Origin: DATAOG01 sp963798075 | GTDB taxonomy: Bacteria > Pseudomonadota > Alphaproteobacteria > Geminicoccales > Geminicoccaceae | Direction of reading: 5' to 3' | Assembly: GCA_963798075.1 (NCBI GenBank) | Contig: CAWCRU010000032.1 | Location: forward strand, 1 to 64,000 | Length of the DNA: 64,000 bases | Shown: positions 24,593 to 34,374 of the stretch, one piece after another | Layout: each line of letters opens with the position of its first letter | Position numbering within the stretch: position 1 is the first letter of the stretch | Made by a program: the position numbers and the translations under genes | The notes under the pieces: model-generated | The model's database searches: none | Told to the model about the DNA's origin: nothing | What the model saw: only the letters and a program-made list of their open reading frames with translations

Positions 24593-25819
24593 CTACGCGC
24601 GCAGCCAGCCCGAGATCGCGGTCTCGGTCATGAGCGTGGCGGCGACCTCCTCGACCATCTGGGGCCACTCCTGCGGCGCGGGCCGCTCCAGATAGGCGCC
24701 GAGCCAGCGCGCGCGCTCGACCAGCGCCCGCCCGTAACGGAGCCGCCGCTCCTGCCAGGCGCCGAGGGCGGCGGCGGGATCCGGTGCGCTCAGCGCCTCG
24801 GCCAGGGTCACCGCATCGAGTGCTGCCTTGGTCGCGCCCATGCCCGGATGCGGCCGCGCGACGAAGGCGGCATCGCCGATCAGCGCGACCCGGTCGAACA
24901 CCAGGCGCGGGCTCTCGAGGTCGTAGATCGCCTGGATGAAGGGCTGCTCCACGAGGCGGACGACCTCGAGAAAATAGGGTGCCACGAGTTCTGCGGCGGC
25001 AGCGCGCATCTCGGCGACCGGGGCCGCCCGCATCCGGGCCGGCGGGATCGACATGTCGTAGCGCCGCCCGTCGGCATCGGTCAGCAGCGCCGGCAGCGTC
25101 GCCGCCCCGACCGGCCGGTACCAGACCCAGTTGTAGCGGCGCCCGCCCGGGCCGATCGCCTCGTCGGCGCCCGGCACCGGGTAGCCCAGCATCTGCTCGC
25201 CGGGCGGCAGGCAGAACGCCAGGTGCCGGCCGAGCGCCGCCCGCGCCGCGGCCGACATCGAGCGCTCCTCGATCAGCCCCCGCCAGGCGACGTAGCCGAC
25301 ATAGGCGGGCTCGAGCGCCGGCAGCAGCTGGCGGCGGATGGTCGAGCGGATGCCATCGGCCCCGATCAGCCAGTCGGCCCGGGCGCGGCCGCCGTCGGCG
25401 AGCAGGACCGTGACGCCGTCCGCGTCCTGCTCGAAGCCCTCGATCGCCCGCCCGGCGTGGTAGTGGCGATCGGGAAACAGCTCCCGGATCAGCCGGAACA
25501 GCCGGTCCCAGGACATCATGACCTGGGGCAGCGCGTGCTCGCCCAGGACCGTCCCGTCGGGTGCGAAGACGCGGCGCCCGACCACCGGCACGCCGATCGT
25601 GGCATCGATCCGGGCACCCGCCTGCTCGAGCGCCTCGAACAGCTCGGGATGCGGCACGATGCCGGCGCCACGGCTGGCGAGCGCCTCGCCGGAGCGCTCG
25701 AACACCTCGACCGCAAAGCCCAGGCGGTGCAGCAGCGCGCCCGCGCACAGCCCGGCGATCGAGCCGCCGGCGACGATCACCCGGCCGCGCAAAGGCGTCT
25801 TTGATCCCGTCATTGCCAT
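24593..25819 (-). CDS. FAD-dependent monooxygenase, 2,6-dihydroxypyridine hydroxylase-like
   Basis: A 408-residue class A flavin monooxygenase. FAD-binding motifs are complete: GGSIAGLCAGALL near the start, WLIGADGIRSTIRRQL (DG motif), and LIGDAAFVARPHPGMG (GD motif). The RYNWVWYRP segment is characteristic of the 2,6-dihydroxypyridine 3-monooxygenase group, which hydroxylates N-heteroaromatics in nicotine breakdown. The real substrate may be another aromatic. The start is ATG 25819 or 25813, with no strong ribosome site. It is divergent from the first Liv transporter operon, whose cargo could be its substrate. Confidence 0.82.
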   Translation of the reverse strand: MAMTGSKTPLRGRVIVAGGSIAGLCAGALLHRLGFAVEVFERSGEALASRGAGIVPHPELFEALEQAGARIDATIGVPVVGRRVFAPDGTVLGEHALPQVMMSWDRLFRLIRELFPDRHYHAGRAIEGFEQDADGVTVLLADGGRARADWLIGADGIRSTIRRQLLPALEPAYVGYVAWRGLIEERSMSAAARAALGRHLAFCLPPGEQMLGYPVPGADEAIGPGGRRYNWVWYRPVGAATLPALLTDADGRRYDMSIPPARMRAAPVAEMRAAAAELVAPYFLEVVRLVEQPFIQAIYDLESPRLVFDRVALIGDAAFVARPHPGMGATKAALDAVTLAEALSAPDPAAALGAWQERRLRYGRALVERARWLGAYLERPAPQEWPQMVEEVAATLMTETAISGWLRA

Positions 25820-26050
25820 CCGTCCGCTGGTCACCCGATCCCTGATAGCGGCCGGGCAACGGCTGGCGCAAGCGCCGGCCCGGCGACGCAAGGGGCTTGC
25901 GGCCGGGCGCAGGGCCGGGGCACGATGGCCGCATCCGGCCAACCGAAGACCAGGTCGGGCTGCGCGAGATGCCGGCGATCGAGCCTCGCGACCTGATCCC
26001 AGGCTTGAGATGACCGGTTGCGGGACCCGGCCCAAAGGGAGGTTAAAAAC

Positions 26051-27344
26051 ATGAACAGGACACGTCAGAGCAAGCCGTTGCGAGCGACCCGGCGGCAGGT
26101 GCTGCGGACCGCCGCGGCCGGCGGCGCGCTCGCCGCGACCTCGCCGTTCTGGTTCCATGCCACGCGCGCCGATGCGCCGATCAAGATCGGCTTCAGCATG
26201 GCGCTGACCGGCGGCCTCGCCGGCGCCGGCAAGCCCGCGCTGATCGCCATGGAGATCTGGCGCGACGACGTCAACGCCAACGGCGGCCTTCTGGGTCGTC
26301 AAGTCGAGTTCGTCTACTACGACGATCAGACCCAGCCCGCCAACGTGCCCAAGATCTATACCAAGCTCTTGAACGTCGACGGCGTCGACCTCGTCGTCTC
26401 GGGCTACGGCACCAACCTGATCGCGCCCGCGATGCCGGTCGTCATGCGCAAGAAGATGGTGTTCATGAGCCTGTTCGGCCTGGCCGCCAACGAGCAGTTC
26501 AACTACGACAATTACTTTCAGATCATGCCGGCCGGTCCCGAGCCCAAGGAAGACTGGTCGCGCGGCTTCATCCAGCTGGCAAAGAGCAAGCAGCTCCAGA
26601 GCATCGCCCTGGTCGGCGCCGATGCCGAATTCTCCAAGAATGCGGTCGCCGGCGCGCGCAGCAATGCCAAGGAGGCCGGCCTTGCAGATCGTCTACGACA
26701 AGTCCTATCCGCCGAGCACGACCGACTTCAGCCCGATCGTCCGCGCGCTCCAGGCGACCAGTCCCGACATCGTCTACGTCGGGTCCTATCCGCCGGATTC
26801 GGCCGGCATGGTGCGCGCGGCCCATGAGCTCGACCTCCAGACCAAGATGTTCGGCGGCGGCATGGTCGGCCTGCAGTACGCGAGCCTGATGACCAGCCTC
26901 GGGCCGCTGCTGAACGGCATCGTCAACTATGACTTCTGGGTGCCGGAGCCGACGCTCGACTTCCCGGGCATTCAGGAGTTCCTGGCCAAGTACCAGAAGC
27001 GCGCCGAGGGCCAGGGGGTCGATCCGCTCGGCTACTACCTGCCGCCGTTCGCCTACGGCTATCTGCAGGTCCTGGGCGATGCGATCACCGCGGTCGGCAG
27101 CCTCGACCAGCAGGCGCTCGGCGACTACATCCACAAGACGACCTTCCAGACCGTGATCGGCCCGGTCCAGTTCGGGGCGAACGGCGAGTGGGCCAAGTCG
27201 CGGACCTTGATGGTCCAGTACCAGAACATCACCGGCAACGATCTCGAGCAGTTCAAGCATCCGGGCAAGCGCGTCGTCCTCTATCCGGACGAGTGGGTGT
27301 CCGGCGAGTTCAAGTTCCCCTACACCGAGGCGAAGAAGGTCTAG
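26051..27344 (+). CDS. Branched-chain amino acid-type ABC transporter substrate-binding protein (one-base frameshift)
   Basis: ATG 26051 follows GGGAGG and opens a twin-arginine-like signal (TRRQVLRTAAAGGALAATSP). The type I periplasmic binding fold follows: IKIGFSMALTGGLAGAGKP, VDLVVSGYGTNLIAPAMPV, ALVGADAEFSKN. The frame changes at about 26682, where one extra T separates NAKEAG from LQIVYDKSYPPSTTDFSPIV. The repaired protein is 430 residues, normal for the family. It captures the ligand for the LivHMGF proteins encoded downstream. Ligands for this group include amino acids, aromatic acids and amides. Confidence 0.85.
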
Positions 27345-27388
27345 CACGACAGGCGCCGCCGCCGCCGGGCCGGCCCGGGACGAACCGG

Positions 27389-28255
27389 GTGGATCTGTTC
27401 CTCAACGCGATCGTCTCGGGCCTGCTGCTCGGCGGCTTCTATGCCGCGGTGACCTTGGGCCTCTCGATCAGCTTCGGCCAGCTCGACATCGTCAACATCG
27501 CCCATCCGGCCTTCGTGATCGCCGGCTCTTACGTCACCTACATGGTCAACAGCGCCTTCGGCCTCGATCCGGTCCTGATCGGCCTGCTCTTTTCGCCCCT
27601 TTTTTTCCTCCTCGGCGCCGTCGTCTACCAGATTTACTACATAAGCTTCGAAAAGACCGGGCAGGAGGCGCTGAGCGGCCTCGTGTTCTTCTTTGGTCTG
27701 ATGTTCATCATCGAGATCTCCTTGATCATGGTCTATGGCGTCGACTACCGGCTGGTGGCGGCGCCCTACATCGGCGTCAACTGGCGGCTCGGGCCGATCG
27801 ATTTGCCGCTGCGCATGCTGGTGCCCTTCGTCACGGCGCTCGCCATGACGCTTGCGATCCACCTGTTCCTCGCCCTGACCTTCGCCGGCCGGGCGGTGCT
27901 CGCGGTCGCCCAGGACCGTCTGGCGCTGCGCCTGATGGGCGCCGACCCGGTCCGGGTGAAGCAATTGGCCTTCGGCCTCTCGATCGCGACCGCAGCCCTC
28001 GCGGGCTCGCTCCTGATCATCATCGGCCCGGTCGAGCCCTCGGTCGACCGGCTCTACATCGGCCGCGTGTTCGCGATCGTCGTGCTGGGCGGCATGGGCA
28101 GCATCGGCGGCACGCTCGTGGCGGCGCTGATCCTGGGCGTCGCGGAGAGCTTCGTTGCGACCTTCTGGGGGCCCTCCTGGGCGCCCGCCGTCTCGTTCGG
28201 CATTCTCCTGGTCACGCTCGCGCTCAGGCCGCAGGGCATCTTCGGCCGCTATTGA
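27389..28255 (+). CDS. Branched-chain amino acid-type ABC permease, LivH-like
   Basis: A 288-residue inner-membrane protein with about eight helices and typical LivH motifs (GGFYAAVTLGLSISFGQLDIVNIAHPAF at the N-terminus, VVLGGMGSIGGTLVAALILG near the end). The start is GTG 27389, since no ATG is in a sensible place. It lies 45 bases after the binding-protein gene and overlaps livM by ATGA. With LivM it forms the translocation pore. Confidence 0.87.
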   Translation: MDLFLNAIVSGLLLGGFYAAVTLGLSISFGQLDIVNIAHPAFVIAGSYVTYMVNSAFGLDPVLIGLLFSPLFFLLGAVVYQIYYISFEKTGQEALSGLVFFFGLMFIIEISLIMVYGVDYRLVAAPYIGVNWRLGPIDLPLRMLVPFVTALAMTLAIHLFLALTFAGRAVLAVAQDRLALRLMGADPVRVKQLAFGLSIATAALAGSLLIIIGPVEPSVDRLYIGRVFAIVVLGGMGSIGGTLVAALILGVAESFVATFWGPSWAPAVSFGILLVTLALRPQGIFGRY

Positions 28256-29205
28256 TGCGCAGCCTCGTCTTCTGGTCGGCCTCGGCCCTGATCTTCGGCC
28301 TCGGCCTGGTCGCCACCAGGCTGCTCGAGAACGAGTTCTTCTTCTTCGCCGGCTACGCGATCCTGCAGGCCGTGGTCATGGCGGTCGCCTGGAACATCCT
28401 GGGCGGCTTCACGGGCTATGTGAACTTCGGCAGCGCCGGCTTCTTCGCGATCGGCGTCTACACCTCGGTCGCGCTCAACAAGGCGTTCGATCCGCCGCTC
28501 GTCGTCATGATGCTTGCGGCCGCCCTGATCGGCGGCCTGATCGGGCTCGGGACCGGCTATCTGACCCTGCGCCTGCGCGGGGTCTATTTCGCGATCGCGA
28601 CGCTTGCCATGGCGATCGTGCTCGAGACGGTCGCCAACAACTGGGCCTACGTCGGTGGTGCTACCGGCGCCTACATCCTGACGCCCGAGAGCGTGCCGTT
28701 CTTCGACGACTACATCGAGTTCCTGTTCGCGCTGATGCTGCTGCTCGCCCTTGGCGCGGTCGGGGTCGCGCGCGCCCTCAAGCTCTCGCGGATCGGCCGC
28801 GGCCTCGCTGCCATCCGGGACGACGAGATCGCGGCCGAGTGCACGGGCGTGCCGACCCTGCGCCTGAAGCTGGTCTCGACCACGATCATGGGCGCCTTGA
28901 TGGCGCTGGCCGGCGTGCCCTACCCCTTCTTCGTGACCTACGTCGACCCCGCGTCGGCCTTCGACCTCACGATCGCGGTCAACGCGATCGCGATGCCGAT
29001 GATCGGGGGCACCGCGACCTGGTTCGGCCCGGTGGTGGGCGCCCTCCTGCTCGGCTCGACCCAGGAGATCGTCACGGTCACCGTCTCCTCGGCTGCGAAC
29101 GTCTTGATCGTGGGCGTGCTGCTCGTGCTCTTCATCATGGCGGCCCCCCAGGGCATCGTCGGCCTGATCCAGGAGCGGCGCCGGAGGCGGGCGGGCCATG
29201 GCTGA
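28255..29205 (+). CDS. Branched-chain amino acid-type ABC permease, LivM-like
   Basis: A 316-residue membrane protein starting at ATG 28255 inside the livH stop. LivM features: AVAWNILGGFTGYVNFGSAGFFAIG, the coupling loop SRIGRGLAAIRDDEIAAECTGV, and MPMIGGTATWFGPVVGALLL. It pairs with LivH. Its 3' end overlaps the ATPase gene by 8 bases, showing a tightly coupled operon. Confidence 0.87.
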   Translation: MRSLVFWSASALIFGLGLVATRLLENEFFFFAGYAILQAVVMAVAWNILGGFTGYVNFGSAGFFAIGVYTSVALNKAFDPPLVVMMLAAALIGGLIGLGTGYLTLRLRGVYFAIATLAMAIVLETVANNWAYVGGATGAYILTPESVPFFDDYIEFLFALMLLLALGAVGVARALKLSRIGRGLAAIRDDEIAAECTGVPTLRLKLVSTTIMGALMALAGVPYPFFVTYVDPASAFDLTIAVNAIAMPMIGGTATWFGPVVGALLLGSTQEIVTVTVSSAANVLIVGVLLVLFIMAAPQGIVGLIQERRRRRAGHG

Positions 29206-29923
29206 GCCGATCCTCGAGATCTCGGGCCTCACCAAGCGGTTCGGCGGCTTCACAGCGCTGGACGCCGTGAGCCTGCATCTTCGCGAGCGCGAGCGTCTGG
29301 CCCTGATCGGCCCGAACGGCTCGGGCAAGACGACCTTGATCAACTGCATGTCGGGGGTACTGCCGTGCGACGGCGGCCGGGTCGTGTTCAGGCGCCGGGA
29401 CGTGACCTTTCTGCCCGCGCACCGGCGGGTGCGGCTCGGCATGATGCGAAGCTTCCAGATCCCGCGCCCGTTCGCCAGCCTGCCGGTGGTCGAGAACCTC
29501 TACGTGCCGCTCGAGTTCGCCTCCGCGGCCGGCCGCCACGGCCGGGATCTGCGGGCCGAGGCGATGGCGGTCCTCGAGGTGGTAGGCCTGGCCGCCCGGG
29601 CGGACGCCCGGCCCGCCGATCTCACGCAGGTCGATCTGCGCAAGCTCGAGCTCGCCCGGGCGCTCGCCGCAAGGCCCGCTCTCCTGGTCGCCGACGAGGC
29701 GATGGCCGGCCTCTCGGGCGCCGAGGTCGACGAGATCCTGGACGTGCTCTTCGAGCTCAACCGGCAGGGCGTCGCGGTGATCATGATCGAGCACATCATG
29801 CGCGCGGTCATGCGCTTTGCCGAGCGCGTCGTCGTGCTCGATGCCGGCCAGAAGATCGCCGACGGCACGCCGGAGCAGGTGATCAGCGACCCCGCCGTCG
29901 AGAGGGCCTATCTTGGCGCATAG
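29198..29923 (+). CDS. Branched-chain amino acid-type ABC ATPase, LivG-like
   Basis: A 241-residue ATPase. Walker A is GPNGSGKTT and the Q-loop is RSFQIPRPFASLPVVENL. Walker B is LLVADEAMAGLSGAEV and the switch histidine is in IEHIM. The signature region reads LTQVDLRKLELARAL rather than LSxGxQ, a weakened version seen in some Liv systems. It energises the LivHM pore with the second ATPase. Confidence 0.85.
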   Translation: MAEPILEISGLTKRFGGFTALDAVSLHLRERERLALIGPNGSGKTTLINCMSGVLPCDGGRVVFRRRDVTFLPAHRRVRLGMMRSFQIPRPFASLPVVENLYVPLEFASAAGRHGRDLRAEAMAVLEVVGLAARADARPADLTQVDLRKLELARALAARPALLVADEAMAGLSGAEVDEILDVLFELNRQGVAVIMIEHIMRAVMRFAERVVVLDAGQKIADGTPEQVISDPAVERAYLGA

Positions 29924-30641
29924 CCTCACCCTCAGCCACCTCGATGCCGGCTATGGCGCCGTGCGCGTGCTGCACGACGTCTCGATCCGGGTCGAAGACG
30001 GCGAGACGGTCGTGCTGCTGGGTGCCAACGGCAACGGCAAGAGCACGCTTTTAAAGTGCATCGCGGGGTTGGTGACGCCGGACGCGGGCGCCATCAGCCT
30101 CGAGGCGTCCGGGCAAAAAATCGAGCTGGCCGGGCGCCCGCCGGAGGCGATCGTGGGCGAGGGCGTGGCGCTGGTGCCCGAAGGCCGGCGCCTGTTCCCG
30201 GCGCTCTCGGTCGAGGAGAACCTGATGCTCGGCGCCTACCGGCAGGCCGCGCGCCGCCAGATCAGGGCCAACCTCGAGCTGGTTTACGACGTCTTTCCCA
30301 TTCTCCAGGAGCGCAAGCGGCAGCCGGCAGGCTCGATGAGCGGCGGCGAGCAGCAGATGGTGGCGCTGGGGCGGGCCCTCATGTCGGCGCCGAAGCTGCT
30401 CCTGATCGACGAGCCCTCGGTCGGCCTGGCCCCGATCCTGGTCAGCCGCGTGATCGCCAAGATCTCCGAGCTCAAGGCGCGCACGGGCCTGACCCTGCTG
30501 ATGGCCGAGCAGAACTTCAACCAGGCGATCAAGATCGCCGATCGCGCCTACGTCATGGTCCACGGCCGCATCGAGTTCGAGGGCGCCACGGCGGAGCTCC
30601 AGGACAACCCGATGATCAAGCGCTACTATCTCGGCGCCTGA
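29913..30641 (+). CDS. Branched-chain amino acid-type ABC ATPase, LivF-like
   Basis: A 242-residue ATPase. Walker A is GANGNGKST, the signature SMSGGEQQMVALGRAL, Walker B LLLIDEPSVGLAP, and the switch region is MAEQN, as usual in LivF. The only usable start is TTG 29913, overlapping the livG stop by 11 bases. It ends the five-gene transporter operon, and the HigB toxin gene begins 2 bases later. Confidence 0.85.
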   Translation: MAHSLTLSHLDAGYGAVRVLHDVSIRVEDGETVVLLGANGNGKSTLLKCIAGLVTPDAGAISLEASGQKIELAGRPPEAIVGEGVALVPEGRRLFPALSVEENLMLGAYRQAARRQIRANLELVYDVFPILQERKRQPAGSMSGGEQQMVALGRALMSAPKLLLIDEPSVGLAPILVSRVIAKISELKARTGLTLLMAEQNFNQAIKIADRAYVMVHGRIEFEGATAELQDNPMIKRYYLGA

Positions 30642-30643
30642 GT

Positions 30644-31012
30644 TTGGTTGTCATATTTGACAAGCAAGCCACGATACAGCGTAGGATCACATGGGTGAAG
30701 GCCGCACTGCGCGACTTCGGCCGCTTCCCGGATCCTGTGCAGAGGCAGATGATCGCTGCGCTGCGTATGGCCGCCGGTGGCGAGAAAGCCGAGACCGCCA
30801 AGCCTTTGAAGGGCCTCGGTTCCGGCATTTTCGAGATCGCCCTCCGGCATCGGGGGAACGCCTATCGGACCGTCTACGGCGTGCAGATGGATAAAGATAT
30901 CTGGGTGCTGCACGCGTTCGAGAAGAAGTCGACGACCGGGGTCAGAACGCCGAAACGCGAAATCGATCTGATCCGGGAGCGGATCAGGCGTGTAAAGGAG
31001 CAGCTAGGGTGA
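30644..31012 (+). CDS. HigB/RelE-like toxin (phage-derived Gp49-like family)
   Basis: About 122 residues from TTG 30644, or 105 from GTG 30695, which has AGGA eight bases upstream. Family features: FPDPVQRQMIAALRMAAGGE, KPLKGLGSGIFEIALRH, YRTVYGVQ and VLHAFEKKSTTGVRTPKREIDL, as in DUF891/Gp49-like toxins that cut mRNA on the ribosome. The longer start keeps the ITWVKAAL beta strand normally present in the fold. Its stop overlaps the antitoxin start by 4 bases. A TTGACA box at 30657-30662 suggests its own promoter, independent of livF. Confidence 0.82.
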   Translation: MVVIFDKQATIQRRITWVKAALRDFGRFPDPVQRQMIAALRMAAGGEKAETAKPLKGLGSGIFEIALRHRGNAYRTVYGVQMDKDIWVLHAFEKKSTTGVRTPKREIDLIRERIRRVKEQLG

Positions 31013-31339
31013 GCGCTGCAGAGCTGGAGATCGTCCGCGGAAGCGACAATCCCTTTCGGGACGCGGGATTACCGGACGCTGACACCGAGCTGATGAAGGC
31101 CGATCTGGCGACCGCGATCGTCCGCATCCTGCGACAACGTGATCTGACCGGCGCGCGCGCCGCCGCGCTGGCCGGAGCCACGGAGGCCGACATCTCTCGG
31201 ATCCGCAGGGCATCGCTCGACCGCTTCACGATCGATCGCCTCGTGAAGAATCCTCAATCGGCTCGACCGCCAGATCGAGGTGGCGGTCACGATGCGCCCG
31301 CGCGAACGGCGAGAACGATCCGACACAGCATATCCATGA
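31009..31339 (+). CDS. HigA-like XRE-family antitoxin (one-base frameshift)
   Basis: Starts at GTG 31009 (GTGAGC) inside the toxin stop. It carries the usual N-terminal NPFRDAGLPDADTELMKADLA followed by an HTH (ALAGATEADISRIRRASLDRFTIDRL). One extra A near 31249-31251 breaks the frame. Removing it gives VKILNRLDRQIEVAVTMRP and a stop at 31339, about 109 residues. The toxin-before-antitoxin order is typical of HigBA. Such antitoxins bind the toxin and repress the operon. If the frameshift is real, the toxin would be uncontrolled, which argues for a sequence error. Confidence 0.78.
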
Positions 31340-31396
31340 ACCGGTCGCCCCTCAGCCCGGCCGCATCCAAAGGCCCCTTTACTCGCAGTCAGGCTG

Positions 31397-31961
31397 TTAA
31401 ACGCCGCTGCCTTCATAGATGGCGGCGAGCGGGATCGGGGTGGGGACGGTGTGCAGGCGGAGTTCGGCTTCGCCGATCAGGTCCTCGACGATCCAGCGGG
31501 GGCACGTCGCGGCGCCAGGGGCGGACCCGGCGCTCCTCGCTCGAGACCAGCAGGATCTCCTCGACCGAGGGCAGCCGCGAATAGTCCTCGACCTTGCGGC
31601 CGCCGTCGTGGTCCGCCGTCGAGGGCGAGAGCACCTCGACGATCGGGACGGGATCGACCGGGTACGTGCGGCCACGCTCCGGCGGGGCACAGGTTACGAG
31701 CAGGTCGGCCTGGTAATAGGTGGCGTTCCCGATGCAGGGAGGTACGACGCCGGCGCGGATCAAGGACGCGGCAGGGTCGGGGGACGCCGCGGTGTACATA
31801 TCGCGCGCGAGATTCGCGATGATCGTGCCGTGACGCTTCGGCGTTGCAGCGCCGATGCCTCGACGATTTTGCCGTCGACCAGCTCGTAGCGGCGGTCGGT
31901 GCCATCATCCCAGGCGAGAAAGCTCCTCGACCGTCCAGCGCTTCTCGGCAGGCTCCGCCAT
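31397..31961 (-). pseudogene. Uma2 family (DUF820) restriction-endonuclease-like protein, three frameshifts
   Basis: Pieces in three frames make one Uma2-type protein of about 188 residues. They are AEPAEKRWTVEE then RRYELVDGKIVEASA; RHGTIIANLARDMYTA and VPIVEVLSPSTADHDGGRKV; then WIVEDLIGEAELRLH to the stop at 31397. The PD-(D/E)XK core (DLLVT, VEVLSPST, K) is recognisable. Frame changes lie near 31918 (extra base), about 31855 (missing base) and a C5 run near 31497-31501 (extra base). Three lesions in 565 bases suggest genuine decay, although the window shows indel errors elsewhere. Uma2 genes are numerous and expendable in many bacteria. Confidence 0.75.
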
Positions 31962-32095
31962 TCCCGCCTCGCCTTTTATGACCAAGCTGTGCCGTCGCCG
32001 CTGCCGACGGGTCACCAGCGGTCACGCCGAGATGCGTGGCGGTCGGTTGCGCGGCTCGATGCGGCGCCGCCGATTGCCGCTGAGCGCCCGCAGCC

Positions 32096-32620
32096 CTACG
32101 GCTTGCCGAAGGTCGCGATGCGGTCGATGCGGCAGATGAACAGCACCCGTTTCTCGTCGATCGCCGGGTCGCGCAGGGCGTAGGGTGGGGGATTGCCGGT
32201 GTACTTCGTCCAGATCCGGTCGAGCTGGCTGGTGACGTAGTCGCCGCCCGCCTCCCACTCCCGCATCTCCTTCTCCACCGTGCACTTGATCTGCATCCAG
32301 TGGTAGGGGTTGTCGGGATTGACCAGCAGGCAGGTGAGCCGCGGGTGCTTGCGGATCCATGCGCATTTCGGCCGGTGGGAGGCGGTGTTCACCAGCACCT
32401 TGTCGTCCTCGTAGTCGAACCACATCGGCGTCAGGCTGGGCCGGCCGTCGGGCCCGGTCAGGCCGAGGATCATGGTGACCGGACGGTCCATCAGCTGCCG
32501 GTAGACCGGGTCGAGATCGCTGAAGCCGCTGGCTTGCCGGCGCTCGCCGACGTCGAACTGACCCTCCTGCAGGCCGTCCGCGACATGGCGGAAGTTCGCC
32601 ACGGTGAATCCCTGCGCCAT
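32096..32620 (-). CDS. Pyridoxamine 5'-phosphate oxidase-like (PPOX) family protein
   Basis: A 174-residue split-barrel flavin/F420-type protein: MDRPVTMILGLTGPDGRPSLTPMWFDYE, ASHRPKCAWIRKHPRLTCLLVNPDNPYHWMQI. ATG 32620 has GGGAGCAAG upstream. Members bind FMN, F420 or heme and act as reductases or have no known activity. There is no operon partner on this strand; it is divergent from a MetE-core gene 225 bases away. Confidence 0.8.
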   Translation of the reverse strand: MAQGFTVANFRHVADGLQEGQFDVGERRQASGFSDLDPVYRQLMDRPVTMILGLTGPDGRPSLTPMWFDYEDDKVLVNTASHRPKCAWIRKHPRLTCLLVNPDNPYHWMQIKCTVEKEMREWEAGGDYVTSQLDRIWTKYTGNPPPYALRDPAIDEKRVLFICRIDRIATFGKP

Positions 32621-32845
32621 TGCTTGCTCCCTGATCAGGCGTCCAAAGCTTTTGCGGCCGGCTCCGCCGGCATGGCCTCGCCATGCACGGGGTCGGCCGC
32701 CGGTCACGCGACAGCCTATCACGGATGCCGTGTGCTCGGGGAGCACCGCGGTGGTTGCTCAGGCGGCGGGCGGTGCTAGGCTCGGAGGCGGCATCGCCGG
32801 GCGGGACTCCGCGATGGCGCGAAGCGAGGCAGAGGGAGGCAAGGC

Positions 32846-33952
32846 ATGCGCAAGATCGTCGATACGATTCTGCCGACCACGATGGTCGGCTCCTACCCGC
32901 GGCCGCACTGGTTCAACTACCAGCTGCTCGGGCGCGATCCCCGGGTCGCGTTCAAGCACGAGCCGCACGAGGAGGCCTATGCCGATGCCACCCGGGTGAT
33001 CATCCAGGACCAGGAGGAGGCCGGGCTCGACATCGTCTGCGACGGCCAGATGTATTTCGATGACTACATCGGCTCGATCGGCTCGTTCTGCTGGTACATG
33101 TACGAGCGGATTCCGGGCTTCGACCCCGCCAAGGAGGAGCACCCGGCCGCGGTCGATGCCGCCACCATGACCAAGGAGATCATGCTGCTCTCGGACTGGG
33201 GCGGCGTCGTCAACAGCGGCCCGGTCGAGGGCAAGGCGGCGCTGCGGCTCGTCGACTTCTACAAGCTCGCCCGGCGCCACGCGACCCGGCCGCTCAAGGT
33301 CTCGGTCGGCGCCGGCCCGGTCAACCTCGCCTGGCACGTCTACTTCAAGCACTACAAAGACCCGCGCGAGTTGTCCTACGCGCTGGCGCCGCTCTTCAAT
33401 GAGGAGATGAAGGCGCTCGCCACGGCCGGCGCCAATTTCCTCCAGTACGAGGACCTCGGCGCCTGGCTGCCGCTGTTCACCAAGAACACCGACGACTTCA
33501 AGTGGATCGGCGACGTCGTCGCCAAATGCATCGAGGGCGTCGATGCCAAGATCGCCTGGCACTTCTGCTACGGCAACGCCTGGGGCAACCGCCTGTCCGG
33601 GCTGTTCCCGGCGGGCTACGAAGCGGTTCTGCCGTACTTCTACGACCTGCCGATCGACCAGTTCGTGCTCGACTTCGCCAACCGCGACATGGTCGACATC
33701 GCAGCGCTCAAGGACCTGCCCAAGGACAAGGAGGTCGCGATCGGCGTGATCGACGTGCGCACCAGCATGATCGAGACGCCCGACGAGGTCGCGGGCCGGA
33801 TCCGCAAGGTGATCGAGGTGGTGCCGCCCGAGCGGGTCTATCTCACGACCGACTGCGGCATGAAGCCGCTTGCCCGGATCGTCGCGCGCATGAAGCTGAA
33901 GGCATTGGCGGACGGTGCCCAGATCGTGCGCAAGGAGATCGGCCACGCCTGA
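32846..33952 (+). CDS. MetE-core (cobalamin-independent methionine synthase C-terminal-like) protein, copy 1
   Basis: A 368-residue protein equivalent to the catalytic half of MetE, without the N-terminal folate-binding half. Family markers: MVGSYPRPHWF near the start and zinc ligands His and Cys in WHFCYGN and Cys in TTDCGMKPLAR. The third ligand, normally glutamate, aligns with aspartate in FVLDFANRD. Core-MetE proteins transfer methyl groups to thiols; some make methionine without folate, others are probably catabolic. ATG 32846 is preceded by GAGGCAAGGC. A second, more canonical copy lies at 36998-38029. Confidence 0.8.
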   Translation: MRKIVDTILPTTMVGSYPRPHWFNYQLLGRDPRVAFKHEPHEEAYADATRVIIQDQEEAGLDIVCDGQMYFDDYIGSIGSFCWYMYERIPGFDPAKEEHPAAVDAATMTKEIMLLSDWGGVVNSGPVEGKAALRLVDFYKLARRHATRPLKVSVGAGPVNLAWHVYFKHYKDPRELSYALAPLFNEEMKALATAGANFLQYEDLGAWLPLFTKNTDDFKWIGDVVAKCIEGVDAKIAWHFCYGNAWGNRLSGLFPAGYEAVLPYFYDLPIDQFVLDFANRDMVDIAALKDLPKDKEVAIGVIDVRTSMIETPDEVAGRIRKVIEVVPPERVYLTTDCGMKPLARIVARMKLKALADGAQIVRKEIGHA

Positions 33953-33981
33953 CCGCAAGGGGGCCGGCAGCGCCGCTCCCC

Positions 33982-34248
33982 TCACTGGGTCGGCGCCGCT
34001 TCCACGCCGGGCCGGCAGGCGTCCGGGCGCGCTTTCGGGCCGCGCAGTGCGAGCGGCACCTTGCAGTTGTTGACCCGCTGCTCGTCGCTCGCCTTGTTCA
34101 CGAGCCGCTCCTTGGCAGTCCGGGCCGGCGGCGCCTGGACTCCGTCCGCCACGCGCGGCCCGGGCAAGTGAGCCGCCGTCGAAGCGATTTCCACGGGCAG
34201 CGCGGGCGTCATCATCGTCAGGACCGCCGCGACCAGGACCGGTATCAT
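33982..34248 (-). CDS. Small exported hypothetical protein
   Basis: An 88-residue protein from ATG 34248 with a hydrophobic signal-like N-terminus (MIPVLVAAVLTMMTPALP). A mature region rich in Ala, Arg and Pro follows, with two cysteines (NNCKVPLALRGPKARPDAC). GGGAG lies about 8 bases upstream of the start. No family recognised. Two cysteines after a signal peptide fit a periplasmic disulfide protein. Confidence 0.5.
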   Translation of the reverse strand: MIPVLVAAVLTMMTPALPVEIASTAAHLPGPRVADGVQAPPARTAKERLVNKASDEQRVNNCKVPLALRGPKARPDACRPGVEAAPTQ

Positions 34249-34374
34249 CCTCGGATCTCCCAGGAGTTCGGACGCATCGTCTCTACTGCGGCCGGGGCAG
34301 CGCGCGCGTCCACCCGAAACTTGCGCCCAAAGCTGCCCGGCTGCCGGCATGTGGCCCGCGCGAGCCGCCCATGC

